From contig SAIX01000097.1 of assembly GCA_004028765.1 (NCBI GenBank), positions 1 to 47,007 of the forward strand: 47,007 bases of DNA. The letters run 5' to 3'. The notes under the pieces were generated by a model. It ran no database searches, was not told the origin of the DNA, and saw only the letters and a list, made by a program, of their open reading frames with translations. How positions within the stretch are numbered: the stretch's first letter is position 1; the number at the start of each line of letters is the position of its first letter. Shown piece by piece: positions 17,085 to 25,964 of the stretch. This stretch comes from Chitinophagaceae bacterium (lineage in GTDB: Bacteria; Bacteroidota; Bacteroidia; Chitinophagales; Chitinophagaceae). The translations under genes were made by a program, and so were the position numbers.

Positions 17085-17092
17085 CAAATGTA
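17085..17092 (-). promoter_or_regulatory. -7 box (TACATTTG) of the HAD phosphatase gene
   Basis: Exact TAnnTTTG match on the minus strand, 18 nt before the chosen ATG at 17066. It supports that start over the longer frame. Confidence 0.5.
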
Positions 17093-17198
17093 TGTGCTGC
17101 GATGGGTTTAATTTCCACCGGATGGATATTTTTAAACAATCCCAAGCTGTTACAGGCACATTTCTTATTTTGCACAACTTGCCAAACCCCCGAGGGAT

Positions 17199-17966
17199 AT
17201 GAAACTGACTGAACGGTTAAAGCATATACGCCTGGTGCGCTCACTTGTGTATGGTACAGTAGGGATAATCACATACCCCGGACTCGCATTGTTCAATAAG
17301 ATCAGGATTGAAGGGACAGAGCATTTACGGCGGCTGCCCAGAAACAATGTTTTGTTTGTAAGCAACCATCAGACCTATTTCGCGGATGTGATCGCTTTTA
17401 TCCATATTTTCTGTGCAGTAAAATGGCGCAAGCAAAACAAGCTGGGTGTGCCTTATTATCTTCTGAACCCTTTTACCAACTTATATTTTGTGGCAGCGGA
17501 AGAAACCATGAATGGAAGTTTTATCAGCCGTTTTTTTAAACTGGCGGGTGCGGTTACCATCAAGCGGACCTGGCGCGCCGAGGGAAAAGAGATACAAAGG
17601 GAAAGAGATGAAACAGATACCTGCAAAATCGACCAGGCATTATCACGAAGCTGGGTGATCACTTTCCCGCAGGGAACCACAAAACCATTTGCACCCGGTA
17701 GAAAAGGAACGGCGCATATCATTAAAAATAACCAGCCGGTAGTGGTACCTGTTGTGATCAATGGGTTCTGGCGGGCATTCAATAAAAAAGGATTGAGCTT
17801 TAAAAAACGTGGCTCACTGTTGTCGATCCGGTTCAAAGAACCCATGGTGATCGATTATACAAAACCAGTTGACCATATCCTGGAACAGGTAATGGAAGCC
17901 ATTGAACAAAGCAGGAATTTCATGCTCAAGGGCAAGCATCATTTTATGAACCTGCTTGATAAATAA
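17199..17966 (+). CDS. lysophospholipid acyltransferase-like protein (PlsC fold)
   Basis: The 255-residue protein resembles 1-acyl-glycerol-3-phosphate acyltransferases: an N-terminal hydrophobic segment, motif I as SNHQTYFAD (residues 55-63), and a motif III equivalent, FPQGTTKPF. Both motifs deviate from the canonical forms: His57 and Asp63 have five residues between them rather than four, and motif III reads PQGTT in place of PEGTR. The acyl substrate is therefore uncertain. It probably acts at the inner membrane. It stands alone between a minus-strand HAD gene and a minus-strand thioesterase. Confidence 0.85.
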   Translation: MKLTERLKHIRLVRSLVYGTVGIITYPGLALFNKIRIEGTEHLRRLPRNNVLFVSNHQTYFADVIAFIHIFCAVKWRKQNKLGVPYYLLNPFTNLYFVAAEETMNGSFISRFFKLAGAVTIKRTWRAEGKEIQRERDETDTCKIDQALSRSWVITFPQGTTKPFAPGRKGTAHIIKNNQPVVVPVVINGFWRAFNKKGLSFKKRGSLLSIRFKEPMVIDYTKPVDHILEQVMEAIEQSRNFMLKGKHHFMNLLDK

Positions 17967-17986
17967 AACCGGGAAAGTCCTGAAAA

Positions 17987-18502
17987 TTAATCTTTGAAAA
18001 ACAGTGCTTTTAATTCATTGGCATCATCGGGTTTCATTTTTCCGGCCAGTATCAGCCTGATTTGTCTTCTGCGCAAAGCCCCATCATACAATCTTTTTTC
18101 TTCTTCGGTTTCTGGAACCAGTTCGGGAACACGGCGGGGTTTGCCATTGGGATCCAATGCTACAAAAGTGAAGAAAGCCTCATTGCTTTCATATTTGTAC
18201 TGATGCAATAAATCTTCTCCCCAAACACGGATATGAATTTCCATCGAGGTATTAAATGCCCGGCAAACTTTTGCTTCGATATGAACCACATTGCCGAGTT
18301 TAATGGGGTTTTTAAAACTGAGATTGTCTACAGAAGCTGTCATGCTCGGCGTATTACAATGCCTGCCTGCTGCAATGCCGGCAGCAATATCCATCCAGTA
18401 CATCAAACGCCCCCCCATCAGGTTGCCGAAAGTATTGGTATCATTGGGTAATACCAGTTCATTCATCACTACAAAACTCTCACTTGCTTTCCTCGATTCC
18501 AT
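17987..18502 (-). CDS. acyl-CoA thioesterase (YciA-like hotdog)
   Basis: The 171-residue protein has a single hotdog domain: NELVLPNDTNTFGNLMGG, with the catalytic Asn/Asp positions near the start, then RLMYWMDIAAGIAA and VDNLSFKNPIKLGNVV. This matches the YciA/BACH group, which hydrolyses acyl-CoA to acid and CoA in the cytosol. A short charged C-terminal tail (LILAGKMKPDDANELK) follows. A TATCTTTG box 16 nt upstream gives it its own promoter although it follows the epimerase gene closely. Confidence 0.93.
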   Translation of the reverse strand: MESRKASESFVVMNELVLPNDTNTFGNLMGGRLMYWMDIAAGIAAGRHCNTPSMTASVDNLSFKNPIKLGNVVHIEAKVCRAFNTSMEIHIRVWGEDLLHQYKYESNEAFFTFVALDPNGKPRRVPELVPETEEEKRLYDGALRRRQIRLILAGKMKPDDANELKALFFKD

Positions 18503-18518
18503 GCTATGTGTTTGTGGA

Positions 18519-18526
18519 CAAAGATA
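18519..18526 (-). promoter_or_regulatory. -7 box (TATCTTTG) of the thioesterase gene
   Basis: Exact TAnnTTTG match on the minus strand, in the 35-nt gap between the epimerase stop and the thioesterase start. Confidence 0.5.
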
Positions 18527-18537
18527 CGGCCTGGCTT

Positions 18538-19635
18538 TTATACCACTACTTTGTCGAGTTTTTGAAGCCAGGCTTCCTCTACATCGGCCCCGATGCCCGG
18601 TGAGTCAGGTAACTGCAGTTGCATTCCCTGGTAGGTAACACCGCCTGTAACCGGATCTTCGAGGTGCCCGAGTAAACAGGTATCAAGATCATAGAAACGC
18701 ACATTGTTCATCGCCGTCGCAAAATGCACTTTTGCGCTTAGCGCCACACGGCTTTCTAACATCCCGCCCATCATACAGGTAACCCCGTTTTTTTCAGCGA
18801 TTTCATTGATCCGGATCGCTTCGCGGATCCCACCGCTTTTCGCGAATTTGATATTGATATAAGTACAGGCTTTGTTGCGGATGATGCGTTCTGCATCATG
18901 GTGTGTGAATACACTTTCATCGGCCATGACCGGGATGGGCGATAGCCTGCAGAGTTCAGGCAACAACTCATCGTTCCATCTCCGCATTGGTTGTTCACAG
19001 AACTGGATATCGAACTGCCCCAATGCCGTTAAAGCTTTGATGGCCCCTTCATAGGTCCAGCCCTGGTTGGCATCGATGCGTAAAATAATATCCTTACCAA
19101 CCGCTTCACGGATCCGGCGGATGCGTTCAATATCTTCATCGGGCTCTTTGCCCAGCTTAACTTTGATCATCTTCACACCCTTTTCTTTAAAAGATGCGGC
19201 AGTTGCGGCCATTAGTTCCGGTGTACCGATGCCAATGGTAAGATCGCTCTCGATCTCTTTTTGATGACCTCCCAGAAACGCATACAGAGGCTTGTGGGCT
19301 GCTTTCGCTGCGATATCATAGAGAGCAAGATCAAAAGCACTTTTGGCGGTATAGTTCCCTGCGGTGAACAGATCCAGTTCCTCTAACCTTGTATCGATAT
19401 CGAGCGGGTTTTTATTTTTCCAGAGGGCTGCAAAATCTTTCGCCATTTCAAAACAGGTGGCCTGTGTTTCCCCAACGATCATCGGAAAAGCGGAGCACTC
19501 ACCCACACCTGTGATACCCTCCGTTGTATGTATCCTGATAAAAATATTCTGTGCAGCCTGCATGGTGCCGGTGGCGATTGTAAAAGGCACCATGGGTATG
19601 GTATACCGGTAAATATCTGTATGGGTGATTCGCAT
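18538..19635 (-). CDS. dipeptide epimerase (enolase superfamily)
   Basis: Starting at 19635 (366 residues; the frame extends 12 codons further without homology) the protein shows the full active site of L-Ala-D/L-Glu-type epimerases: the KxK pair Lys158/Lys160 in IKVKLG, metal ligands Asp188 (RIDANQG), Glu214 (CEQP) and Asp239 (MADES), and Lys266 in IKFAKSGG. These enzymes epimerise dipeptides, often from murein breakdown. The gene begins 16 nt after the photolyase-like gene stop, so it is probably the third gene of that operon. Exact dipeptide specificity cannot be told. Confidence 0.94.
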   Translation of the reverse strand: MRITHTDIYRYTIPMVPFTIATGTMQAAQNIFIRIHTTEGITGVGECSAFPMIVGETQATCFEMAKDFAALWKNKNPLDIDTRLEELDLFTAGNYTAKSAFDLALYDIAAKAAHKPLYAFLGGHQKEIESDLTIGIGTPELMAATAASFKEKGVKMIKVKLGKEPDEDIERIRRIREAVGKDIILRIDANQGWTYEGAIKALTALGQFDIQFCEQPMRRWNDELLPELCRLSPIPVMADESVFTHHDAERIIRNKACTYINIKFAKSGGIREAIRINEIAEKNGVTCMMGGMLESRVALSAKVHFATAMNNVRFYDLDTCLLGHLEDPVTGGVTYQGMQLQLPDSPGIGADVEEAWLQKLDKVVV

Positions 19636-19651
19636 ACGCGAATGTCTGCAA

Positions 19652-20749
19652 TTAGCGCAAATACTTTTCACATTTCTTCCAGTAGGCAGAGAAACTCGGA
19701 TAGAAACCTGTTACTCCAGGGAACAACCATTCTCTTTCTTCACGGGTACCCGGATAATGCATACTGATGGGATGCTCTTTATAATAGATGGATGAGAAAC
19801 GGGTAAGCCCTGGTATGTCATTACACTCTCCATAAAATACCTGTATACCGGGAATGTTTTCTTTTGCGAGGCGAATGATAAAGCCGAGCACTTGCTCCGA
19901 CACAGGGAATTTTTCGAAATGAGAAGGCTCAAGCAGTAAAACCCGGTTCATTTTTTCGCCGGCATGCCATTGGGGATCCAGCTGGTAACTGTTGTACAAA
20001 CAGAGCGGCAGTGTATGATCAAAAATGGGTTCGGGTATTTTAGGGAACAGGGTATGGCCCTTCCAGGATGTGCGTTCAGTAAGATGTTGCGGAACCGGTT
20101 GTTCCGCTAGTATTTCGTATGAATGATCAAGAAAACTTCCCTTTTGTTTTGTGTTGCAATAATGATCGATGTTTTCCTGGTTGGCATAGTATTTTTTGCT
20201 GCTGAAACAACCGGCCACCCATTGCCAGCTCAGTGAGTTGCTCGCGATATCTCCATCGAGCAGGTGATAATACATCCATTGTGATGCATGGAGCCAATGC
20301 GCTTTTGCAATATTACATGTCAGCATGGCCGTGTACATCCGTGTATGGTTGTGCATATAGCCATGCTGAAACAGGTTTTCTATTGCATGGTCGATTGCAT
20401 TGATACCGGTAGCCGCCCTGGTAACCGCGGCAGGAACCCCTTCACCTGCGACTGGGAACTGTGGGTGCCGGATATCTTTCAGGATATCTTCTCCCATCTT
20501 TTGCCACACGCGTTGAAAATATTCCCGCCAGGCGAGCTCCCGCAATAATTTATAAGACTGTTTCCCTGTATATTTTTTACGGACGATCTCTGCAATGGTT
20601 ACTGTGCTGATAAAGCCCCTTGACAGGTAGGGTGATAGTCTTGTAACCGTACCATTGATATAATTGCGGGTAGATTGGTAACGGACCGGATCGATTGCAT
20701 GTATGCGTTGCAATACTTCTTCATACAGCAGCGGAAAATCATGGCTCAT
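19652..20749 (-). CDS. photolyase/cryptochrome-like FAD-binding protein, permuted domain order
   Basis: The 365-residue protein begins directly with the FAD-binding helical domain of photolyases: LSPYLSRG (38-45), ELAWREYF (71-78), MHNHTRMY (132-139) and DGDIASNSLSWQWVAG (165-180) align with conserved FAD and DNA contacts. The usual N-terminal alpha/beta antenna domain is missing there; instead residues from ~268 (RVLLLEPSHF) look like an alpha/beta Rossmann-type segment. The domains thus appear swapped relative to standard photolyases. It may repair UV dimers or act as a light sensor; function is unproven. Its ATG overlaps the flavin reductase stop by 4 nt. Confidence 0.85.
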   Translation of the reverse strand: MSHDFPLLYEEVLQRIHAIDPVRYQSTRNYINGTVTRLSPYLSRGFISTVTIAEIVRKKYTGKQSYKLLRELAWREYFQRVWQKMGEDILKDIRHPQFPVAGEGVPAAVTRAATGINAIDHAIENLFQHGYMHNHTRMYTAMLTCNIAKAHWLHASQWMYYHLLDGDIASNSLSWQWVAGCFSSKKYYANQENIDHYCNTKQKGSFLDHSYEILAEQPVPQHLTERTSWKGHTLFPKIPEPIFDHTLPLCLYNSYQLDPQWHAGEKMNRVLLLEPSHFEKFPVSEQVLGFIIRLAKENIPGIQVFYGECNDIPGLTRFSSIYYKEHPISMHYPGTREEREWLFPGVTGFYPSFSAYWKKCEKYLR

Positions 20750-21228
20750 ATCCGGATCAGTTTATGCTCGCGCAGGATGTCGAGTGTGAGCGGCTTGCCT
20801 TCTGAAAGGTTTTTATTGGCCATCACTTCACAGAGAAATGCCTGATGATCGCCTGCGTCAAAACCGTGGATTGCTTTCAGTTCCATCACCGCCAGGCACC
20901 CTTCGATAACGGGATATCCATTCCATTCACGGATCATTTTTCTTTTCTGCAATCTTGCGATCTTATCAATGGCAAAGCCGCTTTGTTTCCCAAGCAGGTC
21001 TACCAGGCGGTATTGTGGTGCCGATAATAACTGCAAAACAAAAACGGGATTGTGCCGGATATTCTCCAGTGTTTTGGTGCCTTTGAAAATCCCACAGATA
21101 AACCGCTTGGGTTTCATGCTGATCTGCGAGGCATAGGTAATGATATGCATATTGAAATTACCTGCTCCATCGTTGCTGCAAATGGAATATACCGGGAGGT
21201 TTACGCGGTTCCAGGGTCGTTTTGCCAT
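20746..21228 (-). CDS. flavin reductase-like FMN-binding protein
   Basis: The 160-residue protein matches the flavin reductase-like split-barrel family, with WNRVNLPVYSICS, YASQISMKPKRFICGI (the segment that normally binds FMN phosphate) and a C-terminal half containing AFLCEV. Members reduce free flavin with NAD(P)H or bind FMN. It is the first gene of a compact operon: its stop overlaps the photolyase-like start by 4 nt (ATGA), and the epimerase follows. Supplying reduced flavin to the partner is an attractive guess. No clear TAnnTTTG box was seen upstream. Confidence 0.88.
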   Translation of the reverse strand: MAKRPWNRVNLPVYSICSNDGAGNFNMHIITYASQISMKPKRFICGIFKGTKTLENIRHNPVFVLQLLSAPQYRLVDLLGKQSGFAIDKIARLQKRKMIREWNGYPVIEGCLAVMELKAIHGFDAGDHQAFLCEVMANKNLSEGKPLTLDILREHKLIRI

Positions 21229-21284
21229 AATTCTCTTATGCTTTTACAACAAATCACCGGCGCTATTGTTTTATGATATCTATT

Positions 21285-22001
21285 ATGGAAACTATCAAAG
21301 ACAAAATCGTTTTGATCATCGGTGCTACCGGCGGGATCGGTGCGGAAGTGGCCAAAATGCTGCACAAAAGCGGCGCTGTTGTGATTATTACCGGGCGGAA
21401 CCTGGAAAAACTTTCTTCCCTTTCTGCAGAACTCCAGTTGCCGGAAGAAAATAAAATTGCATTGGATATAACGGACGAAACCGCCGTAACGGCAACCGTG
21501 AACAGTATTATTGACCGGTATGGTAAAATAGATGTGCTGGTAAATGCAGCGGGGATCGGGATCATAAAGCCGTTTGAACAACTCAGCGCCGATGAATTCA
21601 GGCAAACAATTGATACAAACCTGATCGCGGCTTTTTATATTCTTAAGGCTGTCCTGCCTCCGATGAAAGCCGTTAAAAAAGGGTTGATCATTCATATCCC
21701 CGGTGTATTGGGCAAGGTACCGATGGCTGGCGCCGCTGCATATTGCGCCAGTAAATACGGCCTTGCCGGGATGCTGCAGAGTATCAGGGAAGAGATCAAA
21801 CGTACCGAGATCCGCTTCACCAGTTTATATCTTGGCGGAACGGATTCGCCTTTCTGGGACAACATTGATCTGCGGGTACAAAGGGATAAAATGATCCTGG
21901 CTGAAGAAGCAGCCAAAGCCATCTGGTTTCTTTGTCAACAACCCGCCAGTGGTGTGGTGAGCGAAATGGTTTTACAACCCTTCAATCACCAGGCCATTTA
22001 A
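21285..22001 (+). CDS. short-chain dehydrogenase/reductase lacking the catalytic Ser
   Basis: The 238-residue protein (start at the second Met; an ATG at 21273 is also possible) has the classical SDR Rossmann fold with GATGGIG at 13-19, NAAG at 87-90, Asn112, and the YxxxK motif YCASK (Tyr153, Lys157). The catalytic serine normally sits 13 residues before the Tyr; here that position is Gly140 within IHIPGVLG. The frame is otherwise intact, so it may have altered chemistry or act as a binding protein. The gene is 89 nt upstream of the proline dehydrogenase start on the same strand. Confidence 0.92.
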   Translation: METIKDKIVLIIGATGGIGAEVAKMLHKSGAVVIITGRNLEKLSSLSAELQLPEENKIALDITDETAVTATVNSIIDRYGKIDVLVNAAGIGIIKPFEQLSADEFRQTIDTNLIAAFYILKAVLPPMKAVKKGLIIHIPGVLGKVPMAGAAAYCASKYGLAGMLQSIREEIKRTEIRFTSLYLGGTDSPFWDNIDLRVQRDKMILAEEAAKAIWFLCQQPASGVVSEMVLQPFNHQAI

Positions 22002-22090
22002 AATTTTCAAATAATTCCGGGTTTCCATCAAAAGCTTTTTTTACTTACGAACGGTGTTCCGATATTCGCATAGGACGAACATCTGTTAGC

Positions 22091-23275
22091 ATGAATATCT
22101 CTTTTGATAACACTGAAAATGCATTCGCATACAAATCCGATAAGGAACTAAAAGGTGCGCGCTTTCTTTTTAAAACCATGGAATATCCCTGGTTTGTACA
22201 GGTAGGCACCCGGTTAACCCCTTTTATCATGAAAACAGGATTGCCCGTGCATGGCATGATCCGGAAAACGATCTTCAGGCAATTTGTTGGCGGAGAAACG
22301 CTGGAAGAAACAGCAGCTGTTGGTGAAACACTTGGGAAATATGGCGTACAGGTGATCCTGGATTATGGAGTGGAAGGCAAGCAGGGTGAAGAAAGTTTTG
22401 ACCATGCAACAGATGAATTTATCCGCGTGATCAATTATGCCGCCACACAAAAAAACATTCCTTTTATCAGCATCAAAGTAACCGGGTTGGCGAGATTCGG
22501 TTTGTTGCAAACCCTGAATGAAGCACCCCGTTTGCGCAGCGGTATCCATGACCATGAAGCGGAAATTGCAGAGTGGGACAGGGTGCGTGAAAGAATGTAC
22601 ACAATCTGCGAAGTGGCTGCAGAAAAAAATATCGGTGTGTTGATCGATGCGGAAGAAAGCTGGATACAGGACCCGGTAGACAGGCTTACGATGGAGATGA
22701 TGGAGATGTTCAACAAAGAAAAAGTGATCGTGTATAATACGATCCAGTTGTATCGCCACGACAGGCTTCATTTCCTGCAACTCTCACACCGGATCGCACA
22801 AGAACAGGATTTTATGCTCGGTATAAAACTGGTACGCGGGGCCTATATGGAAAAGGAGCGGGAGCGTGCTTATGAAAAAGGCTACGAGAGCCCGATACAA
22901 CCCGATAAAACATCAACCGACAGGGACTATGATACAGCAGTGAAATTCTGTATTGATCATATTGATCATATTTCTGTGATCGTAGCTTCGCACAATGAGC
23001 AGAGTAACCTGTATGCAGCACAATTGCTGGATGAAAAAAATATCACGCATAACCACCACCATGTTCATTTTTCGCAATTGTATGGGATGAGTGATAATAT
23101 TACTTTCAACCTTGCGAAAGAAGGGTTTAATGTAAGCAAATACCTTCCATTCGGGCCTATCCGTGATGTGATCCCATACCTCATGCGCAGGGCGCAGGAG
23201 AACAGCAGTGTGAGCGGTCAGACCGGCAGGGAACTTGCGCTGATCAGGAAAGAACTGACGCGCAGAAAATCGTAA
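22091..23275 (+). CDS. proline dehydrogenase
   Basis: The start at 22091 (394 residues) is preferred; the frame reaches back to 21932 but would overlap the SDR gene by 70 nt with non-homologous sequence. The protein is a monofunctional proline dehydrogenase, a FAD-dependent TIM barrel oxidising L-proline to pyrroline-5-carboxylate. Recognisable parts are KLVRGAYMEKER, VASHNEQSN, YGMSDNI, and the C-terminal YLPFGPIRDVIPYLMRR with the substrate-binding arginines. No P5C dehydrogenase domain or gene is adjacent. It donates electrons to the quinone pool at the inner membrane. Confidence 0.95.
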   Translation: MNISFDNTENAFAYKSDKELKGARFLFKTMEYPWFVQVGTRLTPFIMKTGLPVHGMIRKTIFRQFVGGETLEETAAVGETLGKYGVQVILDYGVEGKQGEESFDHATDEFIRVINYAATQKNIPFISIKVTGLARFGLLQTLNEAPRLRSGIHDHEAEIAEWDRVRERMYTICEVAAEKNIGVLIDAEESWIQDPVDRLTMEMMEMFNKEKVIVYNTIQLYRHDRLHFLQLSHRIAQEQDFMLGIKLVRGAYMEKERERAYEKGYESPIQPDKTSTDRDYDTAVKFCIDHIDHISVIVASHNEQSNLYAAQLLDEKNITHNHHHVHFSQLYGMSDNITFNLAKEGFNVSKYLPFGPIRDVIPYLMRRAQENSSVSGQTGRELALIRKELTRRKS

Positions 23276-23344
23276 AATTCACAGATTCTCCCCAAAGCAC
23301 CAACGATCTAAAACCCTTCGGATTGAACGGCGTATTTTGCAGCC

Positions 23345-24139
23345 ATGCAGCAATACCTCGATCTTCTCAGGCATATAATAGATAATGGGAGCCAGAAAAC
23401 CGACCGCACCGGAACCGGAACCATCAGTTGTTTTGGTTACCAGATGCGTTTCAACCTGCAGGAAGGCTTCCCCATGGTTACCACCAAAAAACTGCACCTG
23501 CGCAGCATTATCCATGAATTGTTATGGTTTTTGCAAGGGGATACCAATGTGAAATACCTTAATGAAAATAAAGTTACGATATGGGACGAATGGGCTGATG
23601 CAGATGGAGAACTGGGTCCGGTTTATGGAAAACAATGGCGCAGCTGGCAGGGTGTGGATGGTGCAACGATCGACCAGATCAGTGAAGTAGTGGCACAGAT
23701 CAAAAAAAATCCTGACAGCCGAAGGCTTATCGTGAGTGCATGGAATGTAGCGGAACTGCCCAAAATGGCATTGATGCCCTGTCATACACTTTTCCAGTTT
23801 TATGTAGCTGATGGAAAATTGAGCTGCCAGTTGTACCAGAGAAGCGCGGATGTTTTTCTTGGTGTGCCTTTTAATATCGCCTCCTATGCATTGCTTACGA
23901 TGATGGTGGCACAGGTATGTGATCTTGCCTGTGGTGACTTTGTGCACAGTTTCGGGGATGTGCATCTTTACAATAACCATATCGAACAGGCCCAGCTGCA
24001 GCTTAGCCGCACCCCTTATCCGCTGCCTGTTATGAAACTGAATCCTGCCGTTAAAGATATCTTCAGCTTCAGGTATGAAGATTTTACACTGGAAAATTAC
24101 CAGTCGCACCCCGCTATCAAAGCGCCGGTAGCCGTTTAG
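23345..24139 (+). CDS. thyA: thymidylate synthase
   Basis: At 264 residues this has exactly the length of the Escherichia coli enzyme, with the catalytic Cys146 in [12 protein letters not shown], folate and phosphate-binding RRLIVSAWN, and [17 protein letters not shown]. It converts dUMP to dTMP with methylene-tetrahydrofolate, producing dihydrofolate. The dihydrofolate reductase gene follows 49 nt downstream, so the pair recycles folate as a unit. Confidence 0.98.
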   Translation: MQQYLDLLRHIIDNGSQKTDRTGTGTISCFGYQMRFNLQEGFPMVTTKKLHLRSIIHELLWFLQGDTNVKYLNENKVTIWDEWADADGELGPVYGKQWRSWQGVDGATIDQISEVVAQIKKNPDSRRLIVSAWNVAELPKMALMPCHTLFQFYVADGKLSCQLYQRSADVFLGVPFNIASYALLTMMVAQVCDLACGDFVHSFGDVHLYNNHIEQAQLQLSRTPYPLPVMKLNPAVKDIFSFRYEDFTLENYQSHPAIKAPVAV

Positions 24140-24188
24140 AAGGATCCTGCAGGAAAACGTATTTTTACAGGACACAAACAAGCATATC

Positions 24189-24692
24189 GTGGCAATAAAA
24201 GTTTCACTGGTCGTGGCTGCAGCATTGAACAATGTGATCGGTAAGGATAACCGACTGCTGTGGTCGTTGCCGAATGATATGCGCTTTTTTAAAAACATTA
24301 CCTGGGCTATGCCGGTAATCATGGGCAGAAAAACCTTTGAATCGCTGGGAAAACCGCTGGCTGGCCGTTTGAATATTGTGATTACGCGCCGGCCAGACTG
24401 GAGAGCGGAAGGGGTTACAACAGCTTCCTCTCTTACTGAAGCGATCACTATTTCGGAAAATGAATTTTACAAAGAATGTTTTGTGATCGGGGGCGGGGAG
24501 ATTTACCGGGAAGCAATGAACAGGGCTGATACGATTTACCTTACAAGGGTAGAAACCTCTGTAGAAGGCGACACTTTTTTCCCGGCGATCGGGGAACCTG
24601 ATTGGTCTCTGGCATCCTCCCGCTCATTTCCTGCAGATGAAAAACATGTATGGCCTTACCGGTTTGAAACCTGGGAGCACAGCAAACACTGA
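24189..24692 (+). CDS. folA: dihydrofolate reductase (GTG start)
   Basis: The 167-residue protein has the DHFR signature: VVAAALNNVIGKDNRLLWSLPNDM with the catalytic Asp30, then MGRKTFESLGKPLAGR and the C-terminal VIGGGEIY. It regenerates tetrahydrofolate with NADPH after ThyA. The start codon is GTG, chosen because it opens the family's N-terminal strand and no ATG precedes it in frame. A membrane protein gene starts 8 nt after it. Confidence 0.97.
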   Translation: MAIKVSLVVAAALNNVIGKDNRLLWSLPNDMRFFKNITWAMPVIMGRKTFESLGKPLAGRLNIVITRRPDWRAEGVTTASSLTEAITISENEFYKECFVIGGGEIYREAMNRADTIYLTRVETSVEGDTFFPAIGEPDWSLASSRSFPADEKHVWPYRFETWEHSKH

Positions 24693-24700
24693 ATCAACGA

Positions 24701-25165
24701 ATGGAATTCAATCCCATCGCTTACTGTTGTACGGTACCTTTTCTGTTGATCGGGTACATGCTGGTGAAGCAGGATCAGCGGCATTTTATCTGTAACCTGC
24801 TTGCAGTTTCAAACCTGTTATTGATCGGGTACTCTTTTTTTGTAATGCGGCAGTTACTGGCATTGTATCAGCTGGGCGAAAGAATGGGATTGCCGGCTTC
24901 GGCAGCATATAAAAACTTTGATATTGTAACCATCCGGCTATTTCTGACCGTATTATTGCCCTTCTTTTTTTTGCTGCCTAAATTCAGGAAGCAGGTATGG
25001 ATAAGCTGGGTGATGCTGTTCCTTCTTTTCTGGAATAACCCGCTGCATACCTGGAACCTTTCCGGTGTCTTTACAAAAGTGCCAGTATACCTGAGTTTAT
25101 TTTTTTCAGGATATGCCTTACTTTGGCTGCTGAATCAATTACCTTACCAAAGCAGGCCGCAATAA
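24701..25165 (+). CDS. hypothetical four-helix membrane protein
   Basis: The 154-residue protein has about four or five hydrophobic segments (near residues 7-20, 32-50, 78-93, 98-110 and 125-143), the last followed by a short polar tail. I do not recognise a family. It begins 8 nt after folA and ends immediately before the methyltransferase start (no spacer), so it is part of a continuous operon. Related functions of the neighbours do not suggest its role. Confidence 0.7.
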   Translation: MEFNPIAYCCTVPFLLIGYMLVKQDQRHFICNLLAVSNLLLIGYSFFVMRQLLALYQLGERMGLPASAAYKNFDIVTIRLFLTVLLPFFFLLPKFRKQVWISWVMLFLLFWNNPLHTWNLSGVFTKVPVYLSLFFSGYALLWLLNQLPYQSRPQ

Positions 25166-25963
25166 ATGTATTCACCTTTTCAGATAGGCTGGCGCTATCT
25201 CAGGTATTATTTCAGTTCTTATAACGGAAAGGGGCATGGCATGCATTCCCCCTTTGTATTCAATTTTATTACACAGGTACTGAACGACGACAGGGAATTT
25301 TATGCATACAGGTCTATTGAAAATGTACGGCATATGCTGTTATTGAATGAAAAGGAGATCGTGGTAGAAGATATGGGAGCGGGGTCACGCAGTAAAAAAA
25401 GCAATAAACGTAAAGTGTGTGATATTGCCCGTGCGGCATTAAAACCGGCAAAATACGGGCAATTGCTTTTCCGGATGGCGCATCATTACGCCCCTGAAAC
25501 GATCACCGAACTTGGTACTTCTTTGGGGATCACCACTGCTTATCTGGCAGCTGCCTGTGAAAATGCGCGGGTGGTTACGCTGGAAGGTACATCGCAAATA
25601 GCCGCTATCGCTAAAAGTAATTTTAATAAGCTGGGTCTGCGCAATATTGAATTGGTAGAAGGAAATTTCGACAACACATTATTGCCGGTTTTGCAATCCT
25701 TGGAGAAGGTGGATATGGTTTTTGTTGATGGTAACCATCGGTATGAACCTACCATGCAGTATTTCAGGCAGATGCTTCCGTATGTACATGAGTCATCTGT
25801 TGTGATTTTTGATGATATCCACTGGAGCAGTGAAACCGAAAAGGCCTGGGAAGAAATTGTTGCGGATACATCTGTCACTTTAAGTATCGACCTGTTTTTT
25901 ATAGGGATTGTTTTCTTTCGAAAAGAACAAAAAGTAAAGCAACACTTCACAATCCGCTTCTGA
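25166..25963 (+). CDS. class I SAM-dependent methyltransferase
   Basis: The 265-residue protein has an N-terminal ~90-residue extension (HGMHSPFVFNF, a short acidic and basic part) and then an O-methyltransferase-like Rossmann domain: ITELGTSLGITTAYLA as SAM motif I, VVTLEG as motif II, and DMVFVDGNHRYEP as motif III/IV. The HxSPF opening is typical of a Bacteroidota group of unknown substrate. The start codon directly abuts the previous stop codon. The acceptor cannot be predicted. Confidence 0.85.
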   Translation: MYSPFQIGWRYLRYYFSSYNGKGHGMHSPFVFNFITQVLNDDREFYAYRSIENVRHMLLLNEKEIVVEDMGAGSRSKKSNKRKVCDIARAALKPAKYGQLLFRMAHHYAPETITELGTSLGITTAYLAAACENARVVTLEGTSQIAAIAKSNFNKLGLRNIELVEGNFDNTLLPVLQSLEKVDMVFVDGNHRYEPTMQYFRQMLPYVHESSVVIFDDIHWSSETEKAWEEIVADTSVTLSIDLFFIGIVFFRKEQKVKQHFTIRF

Positions 25964-25964
25964 A

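Noticed and set aside
21932..22090. An early start for proline dehydrogenase
   Set aside because: It would overlap the SDR gene by 70 nt and adds sequence unlike the family; the ATG at 22091 gives the normal N-terminus.
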